From NCBI RefSeq assembly GCF_014841565.1, contig NZ_JACYUD010000009.1, positions 1 to 64,000 of the forward strand: a stretch of DNA of 64,000 nucleotides, written 5' to 3'. This document shows positions 29,163-38,618 of this stretch, in pieces. The notes beneath the pieces were generated by a model that saw only the letters and a program-made list of their open reading frames with translations, was not told where the DNA came from and ran no database searches. Within the stretch, counting starts at the first letter, position 1; each line of letters starts with the position of its first letter. This stretch comes from Rhizobium sp. CFBP 8762 (GTDB taxonomy: Bacteria > Pseudomonadota > Alphaproteobacteria > Rhizobiales > Rhizobiaceae). Position numbers and translations under genes: made by a program.

Positions 29163-29166
29163 TCAA
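29143..29166. terminator. Palindromic hairpin shared by the ends of DUF1059 and cca
   Basis: The arms ttgatcaggc and gcctgatcaa are perfect complements around a TTCG tetraloop, and a T-rich stretch (tctttt) follows on the plus strand. The hairpin overlaps both stop codons (29160-29162 plus, 29147-29149 minus) and encodes DQASA and DQAEA on the two strands. It can serve as a terminator at least for the plus strand. Confidence 0.7.
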
Positions 29167-30412
29167 TCTTTTCAGACAGACGCAACAATAAGGCTTCGCG
29201 ATTCATCGTGAAATTTGCATCCAGCCACTCCTGCTCAAGGCCCGCCAGCAGTTTTCCGACGCGCGGCCCCGACGCAACACCGTTTGCCAGTGCATCTGCC
29301 CCGCTTAAGGGGAATTGAGGTTGCGTCCATCCCAGCGCCCGATCCAGCAAGCGCTGCAACGCGCCAGCCTTGCGCATGGCTGATTCGCTTTCTCCCACCG
29401 ATTGGCGGGCGTTCGCCAGCGCAATTCTCAGCCGCATGACAATGCCTGCCGCACCGTTGCGATACAGCAGACGATCCAGCACAAGATCAGCCGTCGCATC
29501 CGTCACCACCGGTGCATTCGCATAGGTCTGCAAACACGCGGCCTCCCCCCTCGACATTTTCAGCCGTGTGGACATCTGCGCCAGCCGCTCACCATCTGGC
29601 GGCACGATGGCAGCCAGCCGCAACAGCGGATCCACCTCCCAGCCGAGCGTGGCTTCGGTTGCGATCAGAGCCGGGATCGTATCGATGCCCCATTTTTCCG
29701 TTTCCGGCAGCACAGCGGTTAAAACGCCCGCTTGCCGCATCCACAACAATGCGCGGCCGGGATCTTTTGCCGACAGCAGCTTGCGCGTTTCAACCCAAAT
29801 CCGCTCGGCAGACAGGGTGGAAATTTTGTCCTTTGCCCGCGCACTGGCGCGAAGCCCATCGGCATCCGGCCGGCCCGCGCCATAAAGTGCAAAAAAGCGG
29901 AAGAAGCGGAGGATACGCAGAGTGTCCTCTTCAATCCGCGTGCCCGCATCGCCGATAAAGCGCACTGTGCGGGTCTCGATATCCTTGAGGCCACCGACGA
30001 GATCGACAACCGTTCCATCCGCCGTCGCATAGAGTGCGTTGATCGTCAGATCACGGCGTCCGGCGTCCACGGCCCAGTCCGTGCCAAACGCCACCTGTGC
30101 GTGGCGGCCATCCGTTTCCACATCACGCCGCAAGGTGGTGACCTCAAAAGGCGTGTCGTCAACCAGCAGCGTTACCGTTCCATGCTCGATACCGGTTGGA
30201 ATAACGCGGATATGCGCCGACTTGGCCCGCTCGGTCACCACATCGGGCGTCAGTGTGGTTGCCATATCGATATCGCCTGCGGGCAGCTGCATCAGGCTGT
30301 TGCGCACCGCGCCGCCCACCACACGAACCTCGCCGCCATCGGCATTCAGAAGCGTGAACACGCGGCGCAGCGCGGGCGCTGCAAACCAGCTTTGATCAGC
30401 AATCGAGGTCAT
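29147..30412 (-). CDS. cca: CCA-adding enzyme/polynucleotide nucleotidyltransferase (class II)
   Basis: A 421-residue class II tRNA nucleotidyltransferase or poly(A)-polymerase-like protein. The head domain has VRVVGGAVRNSLM and GDIDMATTL with the metal-binding acidic pair, then GTVTLLVDDTPFEVTTLRRD and DAGRRDLTINALY. The neck is visible at IEEDTLRILRFFRFFALYG. In alphaproteobacteria this is the only CCA-type enzyme, so it is expected to repair or add tRNA 3' ends. ATG at 30412 (MTSIADQSW) gives the usual length and overlaps the upstream Nudix gene by 17 bases; the longer frame reaches into that gene. Its end overlaps DUF1059 by 16 bases. Confidence 0.9.
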   Translation of the reverse strand: MTSIADQSWFAAPALRRVFTLLNADGGEVRVVGGAVRNSLMQLPAGDIDMATTLTPDVVTERAKSAHIRVIPTGIEHGTVTLLVDDTPFEVTTLRRDVETDGRHAQVAFGTDWAVDAGRRDLTINALYATADGTVVDLVGGLKDIETRTVRFIGDAGTRIEEDTLRILRFFRFFALYGAGRPDADGLRASARAKDKISTLSAERIWVETRKLLSAKDPGRALLWMRQAGVLTAVLPETEKWGIDTIPALIATEATLGWEVDPLLRLAAIVPPDGERLAQMSTRLKMSRGEAACLQTYANAPVVTDATADLVLDRLLYRNGAAGIVMRLRIALANARQSVGESESAMRKAGALQRLLDRALGWTQPQFPLSGADALANGVASGPRVGKLLAGLEQEWLDANFTMNREALLLRLSEKIDQAEA

Positions 30413-31034
30413 GATACAGCCTTTCGTAGAGCATGCGGACAATGCCTGCGGTAATGCCCCAGATATTGCGCCCCTCATAGGGCATTTTGTAGTAATGCCG
30501 GTCACCGCCCAGCCAGTTGGCGACCCCGCGCGCGTGGTTGTCCGGGTTCATCAGAAATGACAGCGGGACGTCGAAAACCGAGGCTACCTCGTCCGGGTTG
30601 GGCGTGATTTTGAAACCCGGCTGCACCACCGCCAGAATGGGCGTAATCCGAAACCCGGATAGTGCCATGTAATGCGGCAGGCGGGCGACCGGCTCCACGA
30701 ACCGGCGATCGATGCCGATTTCCTCCTCGGTCTCGCGCAAAGCCGCGCCCTCCGGCCCATGATCGCCCGCATCGATGGACCCGCCGGGAAAGGCGATCTG
30801 GCCGGAATGCTTGCGCAGCTTGGCCGTGCGCTCGGTGAAGATCACACGCGCATCCGCGCCATCGTCAATCACCGGCACCAGCACGGCTGCGTCGCGCAGC
30901 GACATGCGCTCGAGCGTGGGCACCACATCGGGGTTCAGCAGAAAATCGCCGTGCTCCCGCCACGCCGTATCAACCGGCCCACCCGCCTGCACCAGCGCGC
31001 GGCGGCGAAAATCATCGGCAGAAAACAGCATCAT
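30396..31034 (-). CDS. CoA pyrophosphatase (Nudix hydrolase)
   Basis: A 212-residue Nudix hydrolase of the CoA diphosphatase group (like E. coli NudL). The Nudix box is complete: GGSIDAGDHGPEGAALRETE followed by EEIG, with the REXXEE catalytic core. The upstream LRKHSGQIAFPGG is the UPF0035 signature that marks CoA-specific members. The enzyme would split CoA into phosphopantetheine and 3',5'-ADP. Its ATG overlaps the stop of the DUF1285 gene by four bases and its 3' end overlaps cca by 17, so the three genes are translationally coupled; the same order is common in Rhizobiales. Confidence 0.9.
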   Translation of the reverse strand: MMLFSADDFRRRALVQAGGPVDTAWREHGDFLLNPDVVPTLERMSLRDAAVLVPVIDDGADARVIFTERTAKLRKHSGQIAFPGGSIDAGDHGPEGAALRETEEEIGIDRRFVEPVARLPHYMALSGFRITPILAVVQPGFKITPNPDEVASVFDVPLSFLMNPDNHARGVANWLGGDRHYYKMPYEGRNIWGITAGIVRMLYERLYHDLDC

Positions 31035-31657
31035 TGCGCCGAAACATCAACAGCAAGGGCATCCGCAGGCATAACAGGAAACACCACACCGTTCGACTGC
31101 ACGGCAAACACGGACTGACCGGCGACATCGACCGTTTCGCCCTGCTCAACCAGCTCATACATAACGGCGCGGGAAAGAAGTGCTTCCAGACGCCCGCGCA
31201 CGAGCAGATAGGGTTTTAACCCCTGCGTGTCGCCGTCCTGCACAAACCGCAGGGGGTTGCCAGGCCCCGCCTCCACCACATCGCCAACGCTGGTGCGGAA
31301 TGTCAGTACTTTCAAGCCATCACGCTCGCTCACGCTCATCTCCACTGCCAGAAATGGCGCATCGACAACGCGGATACCCAGTTTTTCCACAGGCGTAACA
31401 AGGTAGGTTTTGCCATCCTCATCGCGGCGCAGCACGGTAGAAAACAACCGTACCAAAGCCTGTCTTGCAATGGGTGTGCCCATGTAGAACCATGTGCCAT
31501 CGGCGCGAATTTCCATGTCGATATCGCCGCAAAAGGCCGGGTTCCAGCGCTCGACCGGGGGCAAGGACCGGCCCTGATCGGCTTGCGCACCGGCACGGGT
31601 GATCAGTGCCGCCAGCGCGTCCGCGTTTCCCTTGCCATCTATTTCCTGCGTTGCCAT
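31031..31657 (-). CDS. DUF1285 family protein
   Basis: A 208-residue protein with the DUF1285 pattern: PPVERWNPAFCGDIDMEIRADGTWFYMGTPIARQALVRLF near the N-terminus, followed by a beta-rich middle (YLVTPVEKLGIRVVDAPFLA) and a C-terminal region ending VFPVMPADALAV. The family is widespread in proteobacteria, has no known activity and usually lies next to a MoxR operon, as here: moxR starts 136 bases away on the other strand. ATG at 31657 was chosen as the first in-frame start that does not run into moxR; a longer frame reaches 32209 but is antisense to moxR. Confidence 0.88.
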   Translation of the reverse strand: MATQEIDGKGNADALAALITRAGAQADQGRSLPPVERWNPAFCGDIDMEIRADGTWFYMGTPIARQALVRLFSTVLRRDEDGKTYLVTPVEKLGIRVVDAPFLAVEMSVSERDGLKVLTFRTSVGDVVEAGPGNPLRFVQDGDTQGLKPYLLVRGRLEALLSRAVMYELVEQGETVDVAGQSVFAVQSNGVVFPVMPADALAVDVSAQ

Positions 31658-31792
31658 GGTTCGGTCCCGGTTGCGTGTCATCGTCAACGAAACATAGTCT
31701 TTCGCGTGTGACTTGTCAGCCTTCCGCCAAATTATAAGGTAAGGCAAGACGGACAGAACGGACGCTGAACCGATTCGGCAATAAGGGAACTG

Positions 31793-32833
31793 ATGATGGG
31801 TGTAATGACCACGACCGACGCCACGTTCGATGAGAAAGCCATCATCGCGCAGGCGGAACAGGCGCTTGACCATATCTCCGCCATACGCCGCGAGGTCGCG
31901 ACCGTCATCTTCGGTCAGGAAAGCGTGGTGGAGCAGACCCTGCTTGCGGTGCTGTCCGGCGGACATGCGCTGCTGGTCGGCCTTCCGGGGCTTGCCAAGA
32001 CCAAGCTCGTCAATACGCTTGGCACCGTTCTTGGGTTGGACGCAAACCGCGTTCAGTTCACGCCCGACCTGATGCCGTCCGATATTCTGGGCTCCGAGGT
32101 GATGGATCAGGATGAGGATGGCCGCCGGTCGTTCCGCTTTCTCAAAGGTCCTATTTTTGCGCAATTGCTGATGGCAGACGAAATCAACCGCGCCAGCCCG
32201 CGCACGCAATCAGCCCTGTTGCAGGCCATGCAGGAATACCACGTAACGGTGGCGGGACGTCCCTATGACCTGCCCAAACCGTTCCACGTTCTTGCCACCC
32301 AGAACCCGCTGGAGCAGGAAGGCACCTACCCGCTGCCGGAGGCACAACTGGACCGGTTTCTGATGCAGGTGGATGTCGGCTACCCGGATTTGGCCGCCGA
32401 GCGCCGCATCATCCTGGAAACGACGGCGGGTCAGGAAGCCCATGCCCACGCGGTGATCGACGCCACGCGGCTGATGGAAATCCAGACTCTTATTCGCCGG
32501 ATGCCGGTGAGCGAGAGCGTTGTGGATGCCATTCTGGCGCTGGTGCGCTCGGCGCGTCCAAATCAGGGGGCAAATCAAGGCACCGGTGGCGCTGAGACCG
32601 ATACGGACCGGCACATTGCATGGGGCCCCGGTCCCCGTGCCGGACAGGCGCTGATGCTGACGGCGCGGGCGCGCGCGCTTTATGACGGTCGCCTCGCGCC
32701 CTCGATTGATGACGTGAAAGCGCTGGCAGAGCCGGTCTTGCAGCACCGCATGGCGCTGACCTTTGCTGCGCGCGCCGATGGCTTGAGCGTGCGCGACGTT
32801 ATCTCCGGTCTTGTCGCCCGGATGGGGGCATAA
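31793..32833 (+). CDS. MoxR-family AAA+ ATPase
   Basis: A 346-residue AAA+ chaperone of the MoxR group. Motifs are Walker A GLPGLAKTK, the pre-sensor block VQFTPDLMPSDILGSEV, Walker B LLMADEINRASPRTQSALLQAM, sensor 1 ATQNPLEQEGTYPLPEAQLDRF and a C-terminal lid. MoxR proteins partner with von Willebrand factor A (VWA) proteins to assemble or activate complexes in the envelope. The sequence 560-620 nucleotides in carries an extra Gln/Gly-rich loop (NQGANQGTGGAE). It is the first gene of a four-gene operon; SD AAGGGA lies six bases before the ATG. Confidence 0.94.
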   Translation: MMGVMTTTDATFDEKAIIAQAEQALDHISAIRREVATVIFGQESVVEQTLLAVLSGGHALLVGLPGLAKTKLVNTLGTVLGLDANRVQFTPDLMPSDILGSEVMDQDEDGRRSFRFLKGPIFAQLLMADEINRASPRTQSALLQAMQEYHVTVAGRPYDLPKPFHVLATQNPLEQEGTYPLPEAQLDRFLMQVDVGYPDLAAERRIILETTAGQEAHAHAVIDATRLMEIQTLIRRMPVSESVVDAILALVRSARPNQGANQGTGGAETDTDRHIAWGPGPRAGQALMLTARARALYDGRLAPSIDDVKALAEPVLQHRMALTFAARADGLSVRDVISGLVARMGA

Positions 32834-32839
32834 CAGCGC

Positions 32840-33769
32840 GTGGCACCTCTCGGCCAAACCGTTGAAAAAACCAGAGCGGGCAACAGGCTGCTGGCAGCGC
32901 GCGAAAGCGCCAGCCTGCTGCCGGATTGTCTGGTGGACGCCAAACGCATTGCCAACACGGTAATTTCCGGCTGGCATGGCCGCCGCAAACGCGGCATTGG
33001 CGAAAATTTCTGGCAATTCCGCCCCTATGGCGAAGGCGAAAGCCTTGCGCGTATCGACTGGCGACGCTCCGCCCGTGACGACCACACCTATGTGCGCGAT
33101 CGCGAATGGGAAGCCGCCCATACGCTTTGGCTGTGGGCCGATTTGTCGGAGTCCATGCGGTTCAAATCCACGCTGGCGCTTGACTCCAAGGAAGCCCGTG
33201 CACTGGTGATTTTGCTGGCGCTGGCCGAGGTGCTGTCGCGCTCCGGGGAGCGCGTCGGTTACCCCGGCGTGATGGAACCTGTGGCTGCCCGCAATGGGGC
33301 CGAACGCCTGGCCCGTGCCCTGTACCACAACGGCGCAACCACGGTTTTGCCGGATACACAGATGATACGTTCTCCCAGCGAAATCATAGTGATAGGCGAT
33401 TTTCTGGATTCTCCGTCCGATGTTCTTGAATCACTATCTCAACTGGCGCGCCGAGGCCTGCGCGGCCATGTTCTGGAGATCGCCGATCCTGCAGAGGAGA
33501 GCTTTCCTTATGCGGGTCGCACCGAATTTACCGACCCGGAAACCGGCCAGACGTTGACCGCAGGACGGGCCGAAACCTTGGTCGACGATTACCGCCGCGC
33601 CTACATTGCGCGCCGCACAACCCTTGGGCAGGGGCTGCGCCGTCTGGGCTGGACCTTTACCACGCACCGCACCGACCATCCCGCATCGCAGGCGCTGGCC
33701 AGCATCCACACCTATCTTTCCGGTGGTGCCGGTGGCATGACCACGGCAATTCAGGGGCGGACACCATGA
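32840..33769 (+). CDS. DUF58 domain protein (MoxR partner)
   Basis: A 309-residue soluble protein with the DUF58 core: RRKRGIGENFWQFRPYGEGE followed by SLARIDWRRSARDDHTYVRDREWE, then a VWA-like region beginning LWLWADLSESM, which is the degenerate metal-site motif (DxSxS) of the fold. The start is GTG at 32840, six bases after the moxR stop. DUF58 proteins regularly pair with MoxR ATPases. The stop overlaps the next gene by four bases (ATGA). Confidence 0.9.
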   Translation: MAPLGQTVEKTRAGNRLLAARESASLLPDCLVDAKRIANTVISGWHGRRKRGIGENFWQFRPYGEGESLARIDWRRSARDDHTYVRDREWEAAHTLWLWADLSESMRFKSTLALDSKEARALVILLALAEVLSRSGERVGYPGVMEPVAARNGAERLARALYHNGATTVLPDTQMIRSPSEIIVIGDFLDSPSDVLESLSQLARRGLRGHVLEIADPAEESFPYAGRTEFTDPETGQTLTAGRAETLVDDYRRAYIARRTTLGQGLRRLGWTFTTHRTDHPASQALASIHTYLSGGAGGMTTAIQGRTP

Positions 33770-36549
33770 GCAGCCTGCCCTTTGCCTTTGCCAGCCCGGC
33801 AGTTCTGCTGGCGCTGCTGGCTTTGCCTGCGATCTGGTGGCTATTGCGGCTAACGCCACCGCGCCCCAACAGGGAAGTTTTCCCCCCTCTGCGCATTCTG
33901 GCGAGCGTGTTGAAGCGGGATGAAACAGCGGCGAAAAGCCCGTGGTGGCTGACTGTGTTGCGGATGTTGGCCGCTGCTGCCGTTATTCTGGCCATCGCCA
34001 ATCCTGTTCTCAACCCGCGGCAAAATGCCGTGGCGGACACAGGCCCGCTGGTCCTGATCATCGACAATGGCTGGACCAGCGCGCCCGATTGGCCCCAGCG
34101 GCTGACTGCGGCAAACGCGCTTCTGGATGATGCGGAGGATCGCAACGTCGCCGTCTCGCTGCTGTTGACGGCAGACGCGGCACACGATGCCGTGCCCGTA
34201 TCCGCCGATGTGGCCCGTCAAAGGCTCACCGCTGCCACCGCGCAACCGCTATTGCCACAGCGCGCCGCAGCCTTCACGGCGCTGAAAACGGGCCTGTTAG
34301 GCGTTACACCGGGCAGCCTCGTTTTCATGACAGATGGTATTGCCGAGGGTGAGCGGGATACCACGCTGAACGACCTCGCCACGCTTCAATCGGCAGATAT
34401 CCGCTTGATCACCGATACCGGCGACAACGCCATTGCGGTGACAACAGCGGCAAACAATGCCGATACCATGTCCGTCACGCTGACACGGCTGAACAGTGCA
34501 GCAGCACAGACCGTGCCGCTAACCGCCTATGACAGCCGTGGCCGCGCGATTGGCAACGGCACGGCCACGTTTGAGGCCGGGGCAAACACCGCCACCGGAT
34601 CCATTTCTGCGCCGTTCGAACTGCGCAACGACTTCGCCCGTATCGGCATAGACGGCCTGTCGACTGCCGGGGCCACCTATCTGCTGGACGATAATTTCCG
34701 CCGCCGTCGCGTGGCATTGTTGAGCGGCGAGGTTTCCGACCAGACGCAGCCGCTGCTATCGCCGCTCTACTACATCAACCGTGCGCTGAGCCCCTATGCC
34801 GACCTGATTCAACCACGGGAAACCGACCTTTCCATTGCCGTGCCGGAATTGCTGGCGCAGAAGCCTTCGGCGTTGATCATGGCCGATATCGGTCGCCTTC
34901 CCGAACCGATCTACGGCCCTGTGAAAACATGGATCGAGCAGGGTGGAACGCTGATCCGCTTTGCCGGACCGCGCCTTGCCGGTGCGCCTGCGGAAGATCC
35001 TCTGGTTCCCGTCACGCTGCGCCAGGGCGAACGGGCGCTAGGCGGGGCGCTCTCGTGGTCAGAACCGCAACCGCTCGCTGATTACCCGGCTTCCAGCCCG
35101 TTTTCAGGAATGGCGAAGCCCGAAAGCGTTCGTGTCAACCGGCAGGTTTTGGCCGAACCCACCCCAGATCTGGCAGAGCGCACATGGGCCAGCCTTGCCG
35201 ATGGCACACCGCTGGTGACCACCAGCACGGTTGGGGCGGGCCGCATCATCCTGTTCCATGTCAGCGCCGAGACCTCGTGGTCCAACCTGCCGGTAACGGG
35301 CGATTTCGTGGACATGCTGCGGCGCACCGTGCAGCTTTCCCGTGGCAGTGCCGCGACCGGCAATATCGTTGAAGCTACGACCCTCGCCCCCTATCGCCTG
35401 TTGAACGCAAATGGCGCGTTGATCACCGAGACCGGCTCTGCCCGCCCGCTCACTCTGCGCGAAGGCGCGGCGCCGGTCGTAAGTCAGGATAACCCACCCG
35501 GACTCTATGGGTCACAGGACGGCTTTACCGCTTTGAATCTTTTCGGAAAAGACACAACGCTCCGCCCCCTCGCCGATGCCCCCTCTGTGGTGCGCGAAAC
35601 CTTGGCGGGAAGCCCGCAGCACGCTTTGAAACCTGCACTCTTGACCACAGCGCTCTTGTTGATGCTGATCGATACGCTGATCGTCCTCTTCCTGCGCGGC
35701 GGCCTGAAATGGACACGGCGTGCTGCCCTGCCGATGCTGCTGCTGGCACTCAGCTGCCTTCTCCTGCCCGTCGACCCCACGAAAGCGGACGATTCCCGGC
35801 CCAATGAAAGCCAGATCATGGACAATCTTGCCACCACGCATCTGGCCTATGTCAAAACCGGCGAAAGCGATGTGGATACGATATCCGAGCGTGGGCTGGC
35901 GGGCCTGACCGACTGGCTGACATGGCGCACGACGCTGGAACCGGCAGCAGCAGTCGGGCTCGATATTGCCAGCGATGAACTCTCTTTCTACCCGCTGATC
36001 TATTGGCCGATCTCGGCAACGGCCCCCATGCCAAGTGCTGAGGCCGTCAGCCGTATCGAAGCCTATATGCGCGGTGGCGGCACAGTGCTGTTTGACACAC
36101 GGGACCAGTTTTCGTCGCTGTCCGGCAATGCCGATCAGGGACCAAATGCCGAGCGTCTTCAGGCCATTCTTGCCAATCTGGACATCCCGCCTTTGGAGCC
36201 CGTGCCGCCGGACCATGTGTTGACCAAGTCCTTCTATTTGCTCAACGCATTTCCAGGCCGCTACAGCGGCAGCCCGTTGTGGACAGAATCACGGCTGGAT
36301 GGCAACCAATCTCAGCGCAGCCGCTCCGGCGATGGCGTCTCGCCCATTCTCATCACCGGCAATGATTTTGCCGGGGCCTGGGCCATTGATGCCGCAGGCG
36401 CACCCCTGTTGCCCACCGTGCCGCCGGATGATGTGCAGCGTGAACACGCCTTTCGCACCGGCACCAATATCATGATGTATATGCTGACTGGCAACTACAA
36501 GGCCGACCAGGTCCATGTGCCCGCGCTTCTGGAAAGGCTGGGCCAATGA
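33766..36549 (+). CDS. BatA-like membrane protein with C-terminal DUF4159
   Basis: A 927-residue protein. Residues 1-90 carry two helices of the aerotolerance BatA N-terminal type (PAVLLALLALPAIWWLLRL and LRMLAAAAVILAIANPVLN). A VWA-like domain follows (LVLIIDNGWTSAPDWPQ, residues 90-220). Near residues 615-670 there are more membrane segments (ALKPALLTTALLLMLIDTLIVLF, ALPMLLLALSCLLLP), and the last 230 residues form DUF4159 (NESQIMDNLATTHLAYVKTG ... LYWPISATAP), probably periplasmic. It starts with ATGA overlap to DUF58 and ends with ATGA overlap to the next gene. The group likely works as one envelope complex; the target is not known. Confidence 0.9.
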   Translation: MSSLPFAFASPAVLLALLALPAIWWLLRLTPPRPNREVFPPLRILASVLKRDETAAKSPWWLTVLRMLAAAAVILAIANPVLNPRQNAVADTGPLVLIIDNGWTSAPDWPQRLTAANALLDDAEDRNVAVSLLLTADAAHDAVPVSADVARQRLTAATAQPLLPQRAAAFTALKTGLLGVTPGSLVFMTDGIAEGERDTTLNDLATLQSADIRLITDTGDNAIAVTTAANNADTMSVTLTRLNSAAAQTVPLTAYDSRGRAIGNGTATFEAGANTATGSISAPFELRNDFARIGIDGLSTAGATYLLDDNFRRRRVALLSGEVSDQTQPLLSPLYYINRALSPYADLIQPRETDLSIAVPELLAQKPSALIMADIGRLPEPIYGPVKTWIEQGGTLIRFAGPRLAGAPAEDPLVPVTLRQGERALGGALSWSEPQPLADYPASSPFSGMAKPESVRVNRQVLAEPTPDLAERTWASLADGTPLVTTSTVGAGRIILFHVSAETSWSNLPVTGDFVDMLRRTVQLSRGSAATGNIVEATTLAPYRLLNANGALITETGSARPLTLREGAAPVVSQDNPPGLYGSQDGFTALNLFGKDTTLRPLADAPSVVRETLAGSPQHALKPALLTTALLLMLIDTLIVLFLRGGLKWTRRAALPMLLLALSCLLLPVDPTKADDSRPNESQIMDNLATTHLAYVKTGESDVDTISERGLAGLTDWLTWRTTLEPAAAVGLDIASDELSFYPLIYWPISATAPMPSAEAVSRIEAYMRGGGTVLFDTRDQFSSLSGNADQGPNAERLQAILANLDIPPLEPVPPDHVLTKSFYLLNAFPGRYSGSPLWTESRLDGNQSQRSRSGDGVSPILITGNDFAGAWAIDAAGAPLLPTVPPDDVQREHAFRTGTNIMMYMLTGNYKADQVHVPALLERLGQ

Positions 36550-38618
36550 CGGTTACCCTCTCACCCCTTCTTGGGCCTTTCGCGCTGGCGCTGCTCGGCA
36601 GCCTTGCCGTGCTGATTGCCGGTTTTTCCCTGTGGCGCGGTATGCGCGGCGCGGTGCTGCGCGCACTCGCCCTGGCGCTGCTTATGCTGGCGCTCCTGAA
36701 CCCGGTCGTATCCAGCGAAGAGCGAGAGCCGCTATCGACGGTCGTGGCCGTCGTGGTCGACCGAAGCCAAAGCCAGCAGAATGGCGAACGCACGGCCACG
36801 ACCGACGCGGCTCTGGCCACGCTGAAATCCCGTCTTGCCGCTTACCCGGATATCGACGTGCGCGAAGTCTCGGTGACCAATGACGAGACCGAGGAACGGC
36901 CTTCGACCCGCATGTTTTCAGCCTTCACCTCCGCCCTGTCCGATGTACCCTCGGCACGGATCGGCGGTGCATTCTTCATCACCGATGGGCAAATCCACGA
37001 TATTCCCGCCAGTTCCAGCCTCCCCGGCTTCGATGCCCCTCTGCATGGGTTGATTACGGGCCGTCCGGCAGAATTTGATCGCCGGATCGAGTTTGCCAGC
37101 GCACCCCGTTTCGGCATTGTCGGGCAGGACAGCCAGCTCAGTTTCCGCCTCATTGACGATGGCCCCGTGCCACAGGGGCCATCCGATGTCATCATTACCC
37201 TGAACGGGGATGAGATTGCGCGCCAGAGCGCCGTTCCGGGAGCCGATGTGCCCCTGTCATTCCGCTTGCCACGCGGTGGCAACAACATTGTCGAGTTGAG
37301 CTTCGCGCCCATCGCCGGTGAGGTGAGCACTGCAAATAATCGCGCTGTTCAGGTGATCGATGGTATTCGCCAGAACCTGCGCGTTCTCTTGGTATCCGGC
37401 GAACCTCATAGCGGCGAGCGCACATGGCGCAACCTGTTGAAATCAGATGCGGCGGTGGATCTGGTGCACTTCACCATTCTGCGCCCACCTGAAAAGCAGG
37501 ATGGCACGCCCATCAACGAACTGTCGCTGATTGCCTTTCCCACGCAGGAACTGTTCATCGACAAGATCGACGAATTCGATCTGATCATATTTGATCGCTA
37601 CCAGCACCGCGGCGTGTTGCCCATCGTCTATTACGATAACATTGCCCAATATGTGCAGCGCGGTGGCGCGCTGCTGATCGCGGCGGGGCCGGAACATGCA
37701 GGAGAGGATTCGGTTGCACTCACGCCCCTGTCCTCCATTCTTCCCGCCAGCCCCACGGGTTTGATGAACGATGCGCCCTTCTATCCCCGCTTGTCGGAAG
37801 ACGGCAAAAAACATCCGGTCACCCGTGGTCTCGAAGGGTCGCAGTCCGAACCGCCAAAGTGGGGCCGCTGGTTCCGCACCGTGGATGTGGATAGCCCCAA
37901 GGGCACCACGGTCATGGAAGGGGCCAATGGCAAGCCGCTGCTGGTGCTGGACCGTGTCGGCGAAGGCCGGGTCGCTATGCTGCTATCAGATCAGGGCTGG
38001 CTTTGGGCACGCGGGTTTGAAGGGGGCGGCCCGCATGCCTCCCTCTACCGCCGCATGGCCCACTGGCTGATGAAGGAACCGGCGCTGGAGGAAGAAGCCC
38101 TGACGGCGCGGGCCTTTGGCCGCACGCTGGAAGTAACCCGCCAGACGCTAAAGGACGCGCCCGGTGAAGCCACTCTCACGCTGCCATCCGGCGAAACGCA
38201 GCCTTTGACACTGAACCCGGATGCCCCCGGCCAGTTCAAAGCCGAGGTTGCCACCACGCAAACCGGCCTGTTCGAGATCAAGAACGGAGATCTCAGTGCG
38301 CTTGTCCATGTTGGCGCCGTTGATGCACCGGAGTTCAAAGCCACGGTATCGACAACGGACACGCTGGCCCCCATGGCAAAAGCGACGAAGGGGACCGTTC
38401 ACCGGCTGTTGGCCTCGGACGGAAGCGCAACGGCCATGCCACAGATTTTACCGGTCAACGGCACCGTGCGGGTGCAGGATGATCAGCGCATGGCTGTGCG
38501 TATGACCAACGAATCCGTGTTGAAGGGCATCAACAGTCTGCCGCTGTTTGCCGGTTTCGCCGGTGTGGCGGCGCTGCTGCTGCTGATTTCCGCCACATGG
38601 TATCGCGAAGGGCGTTAA
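36546..38618 (+). CDS. Large membrane protein with glutamine-amidotransferase-like domain
   Basis: A 690-residue protein. Two N-terminal helices (LALLGSLAVLIAGFSLW and ALALALLMLALLNPVV) are followed by a VWA-like segment (VVAVVVDRSQSQQN), beta-rich repeats, then a class I glutamine amidotransferase-like region (LRVLLVSGEPHSGERTWRNL ... GGALLIAAGPEHAG) without an evident catalytic Cys. One C-terminal helix (LFAGFAGVAALLLLISATWY) re-enters the membrane. It is the last gene of the MoxR operon and overlaps the previous gene by four bases. The stop overlaps the stop of the convergent acetyltransferase by four bases. The activity is unknown. Confidence 0.85.
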   Translation: MTVTLSPLLGPFALALLGSLAVLIAGFSLWRGMRGAVLRALALALLMLALLNPVVSSEEREPLSTVVAVVVDRSQSQQNGERTATTDAALATLKSRLAAYPDIDVREVSVTNDETEERPSTRMFSAFTSALSDVPSARIGGAFFITDGQIHDIPASSSLPGFDAPLHGLITGRPAEFDRRIEFASAPRFGIVGQDSQLSFRLIDDGPVPQGPSDVIITLNGDEIARQSAVPGADVPLSFRLPRGGNNIVELSFAPIAGEVSTANNRAVQVIDGIRQNLRVLLVSGEPHSGERTWRNLLKSDAAVDLVHFTILRPPEKQDGTPINELSLIAFPTQELFIDKIDEFDLIIFDRYQHRGVLPIVYYDNIAQYVQRGGALLIAAGPEHAGEDSVALTPLSSILPASPTGLMNDAPFYPRLSEDGKKHPVTRGLEGSQSEPPKWGRWFRTVDVDSPKGTTVMEGANGKPLLVLDRVGEGRVAMLLSDQGWLWARGFEGGGPHASLYRRMAHWLMKEPALEEEALTARAFGRTLEVTRQTLKDAPGEATLTLPSGETQPLTLNPDAPGQFKAEVATTQTGLFEIKNGDLSALVHVGAVDAPEFKATVSTTDTLAPMAKATKGTVHRLLASDGSATAMPQILPVNGTVRVQDDQRMAVRMTNESVLKGINSLPLFAGFAGVAALLLLISATWYREGR

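Noticed and set aside
31658-32209. N-terminal extension of the DUF1285 frame
   Set aside because: This part is antisense to moxR and has no similarity to the family; the ATG at 31657 gives the full domain.
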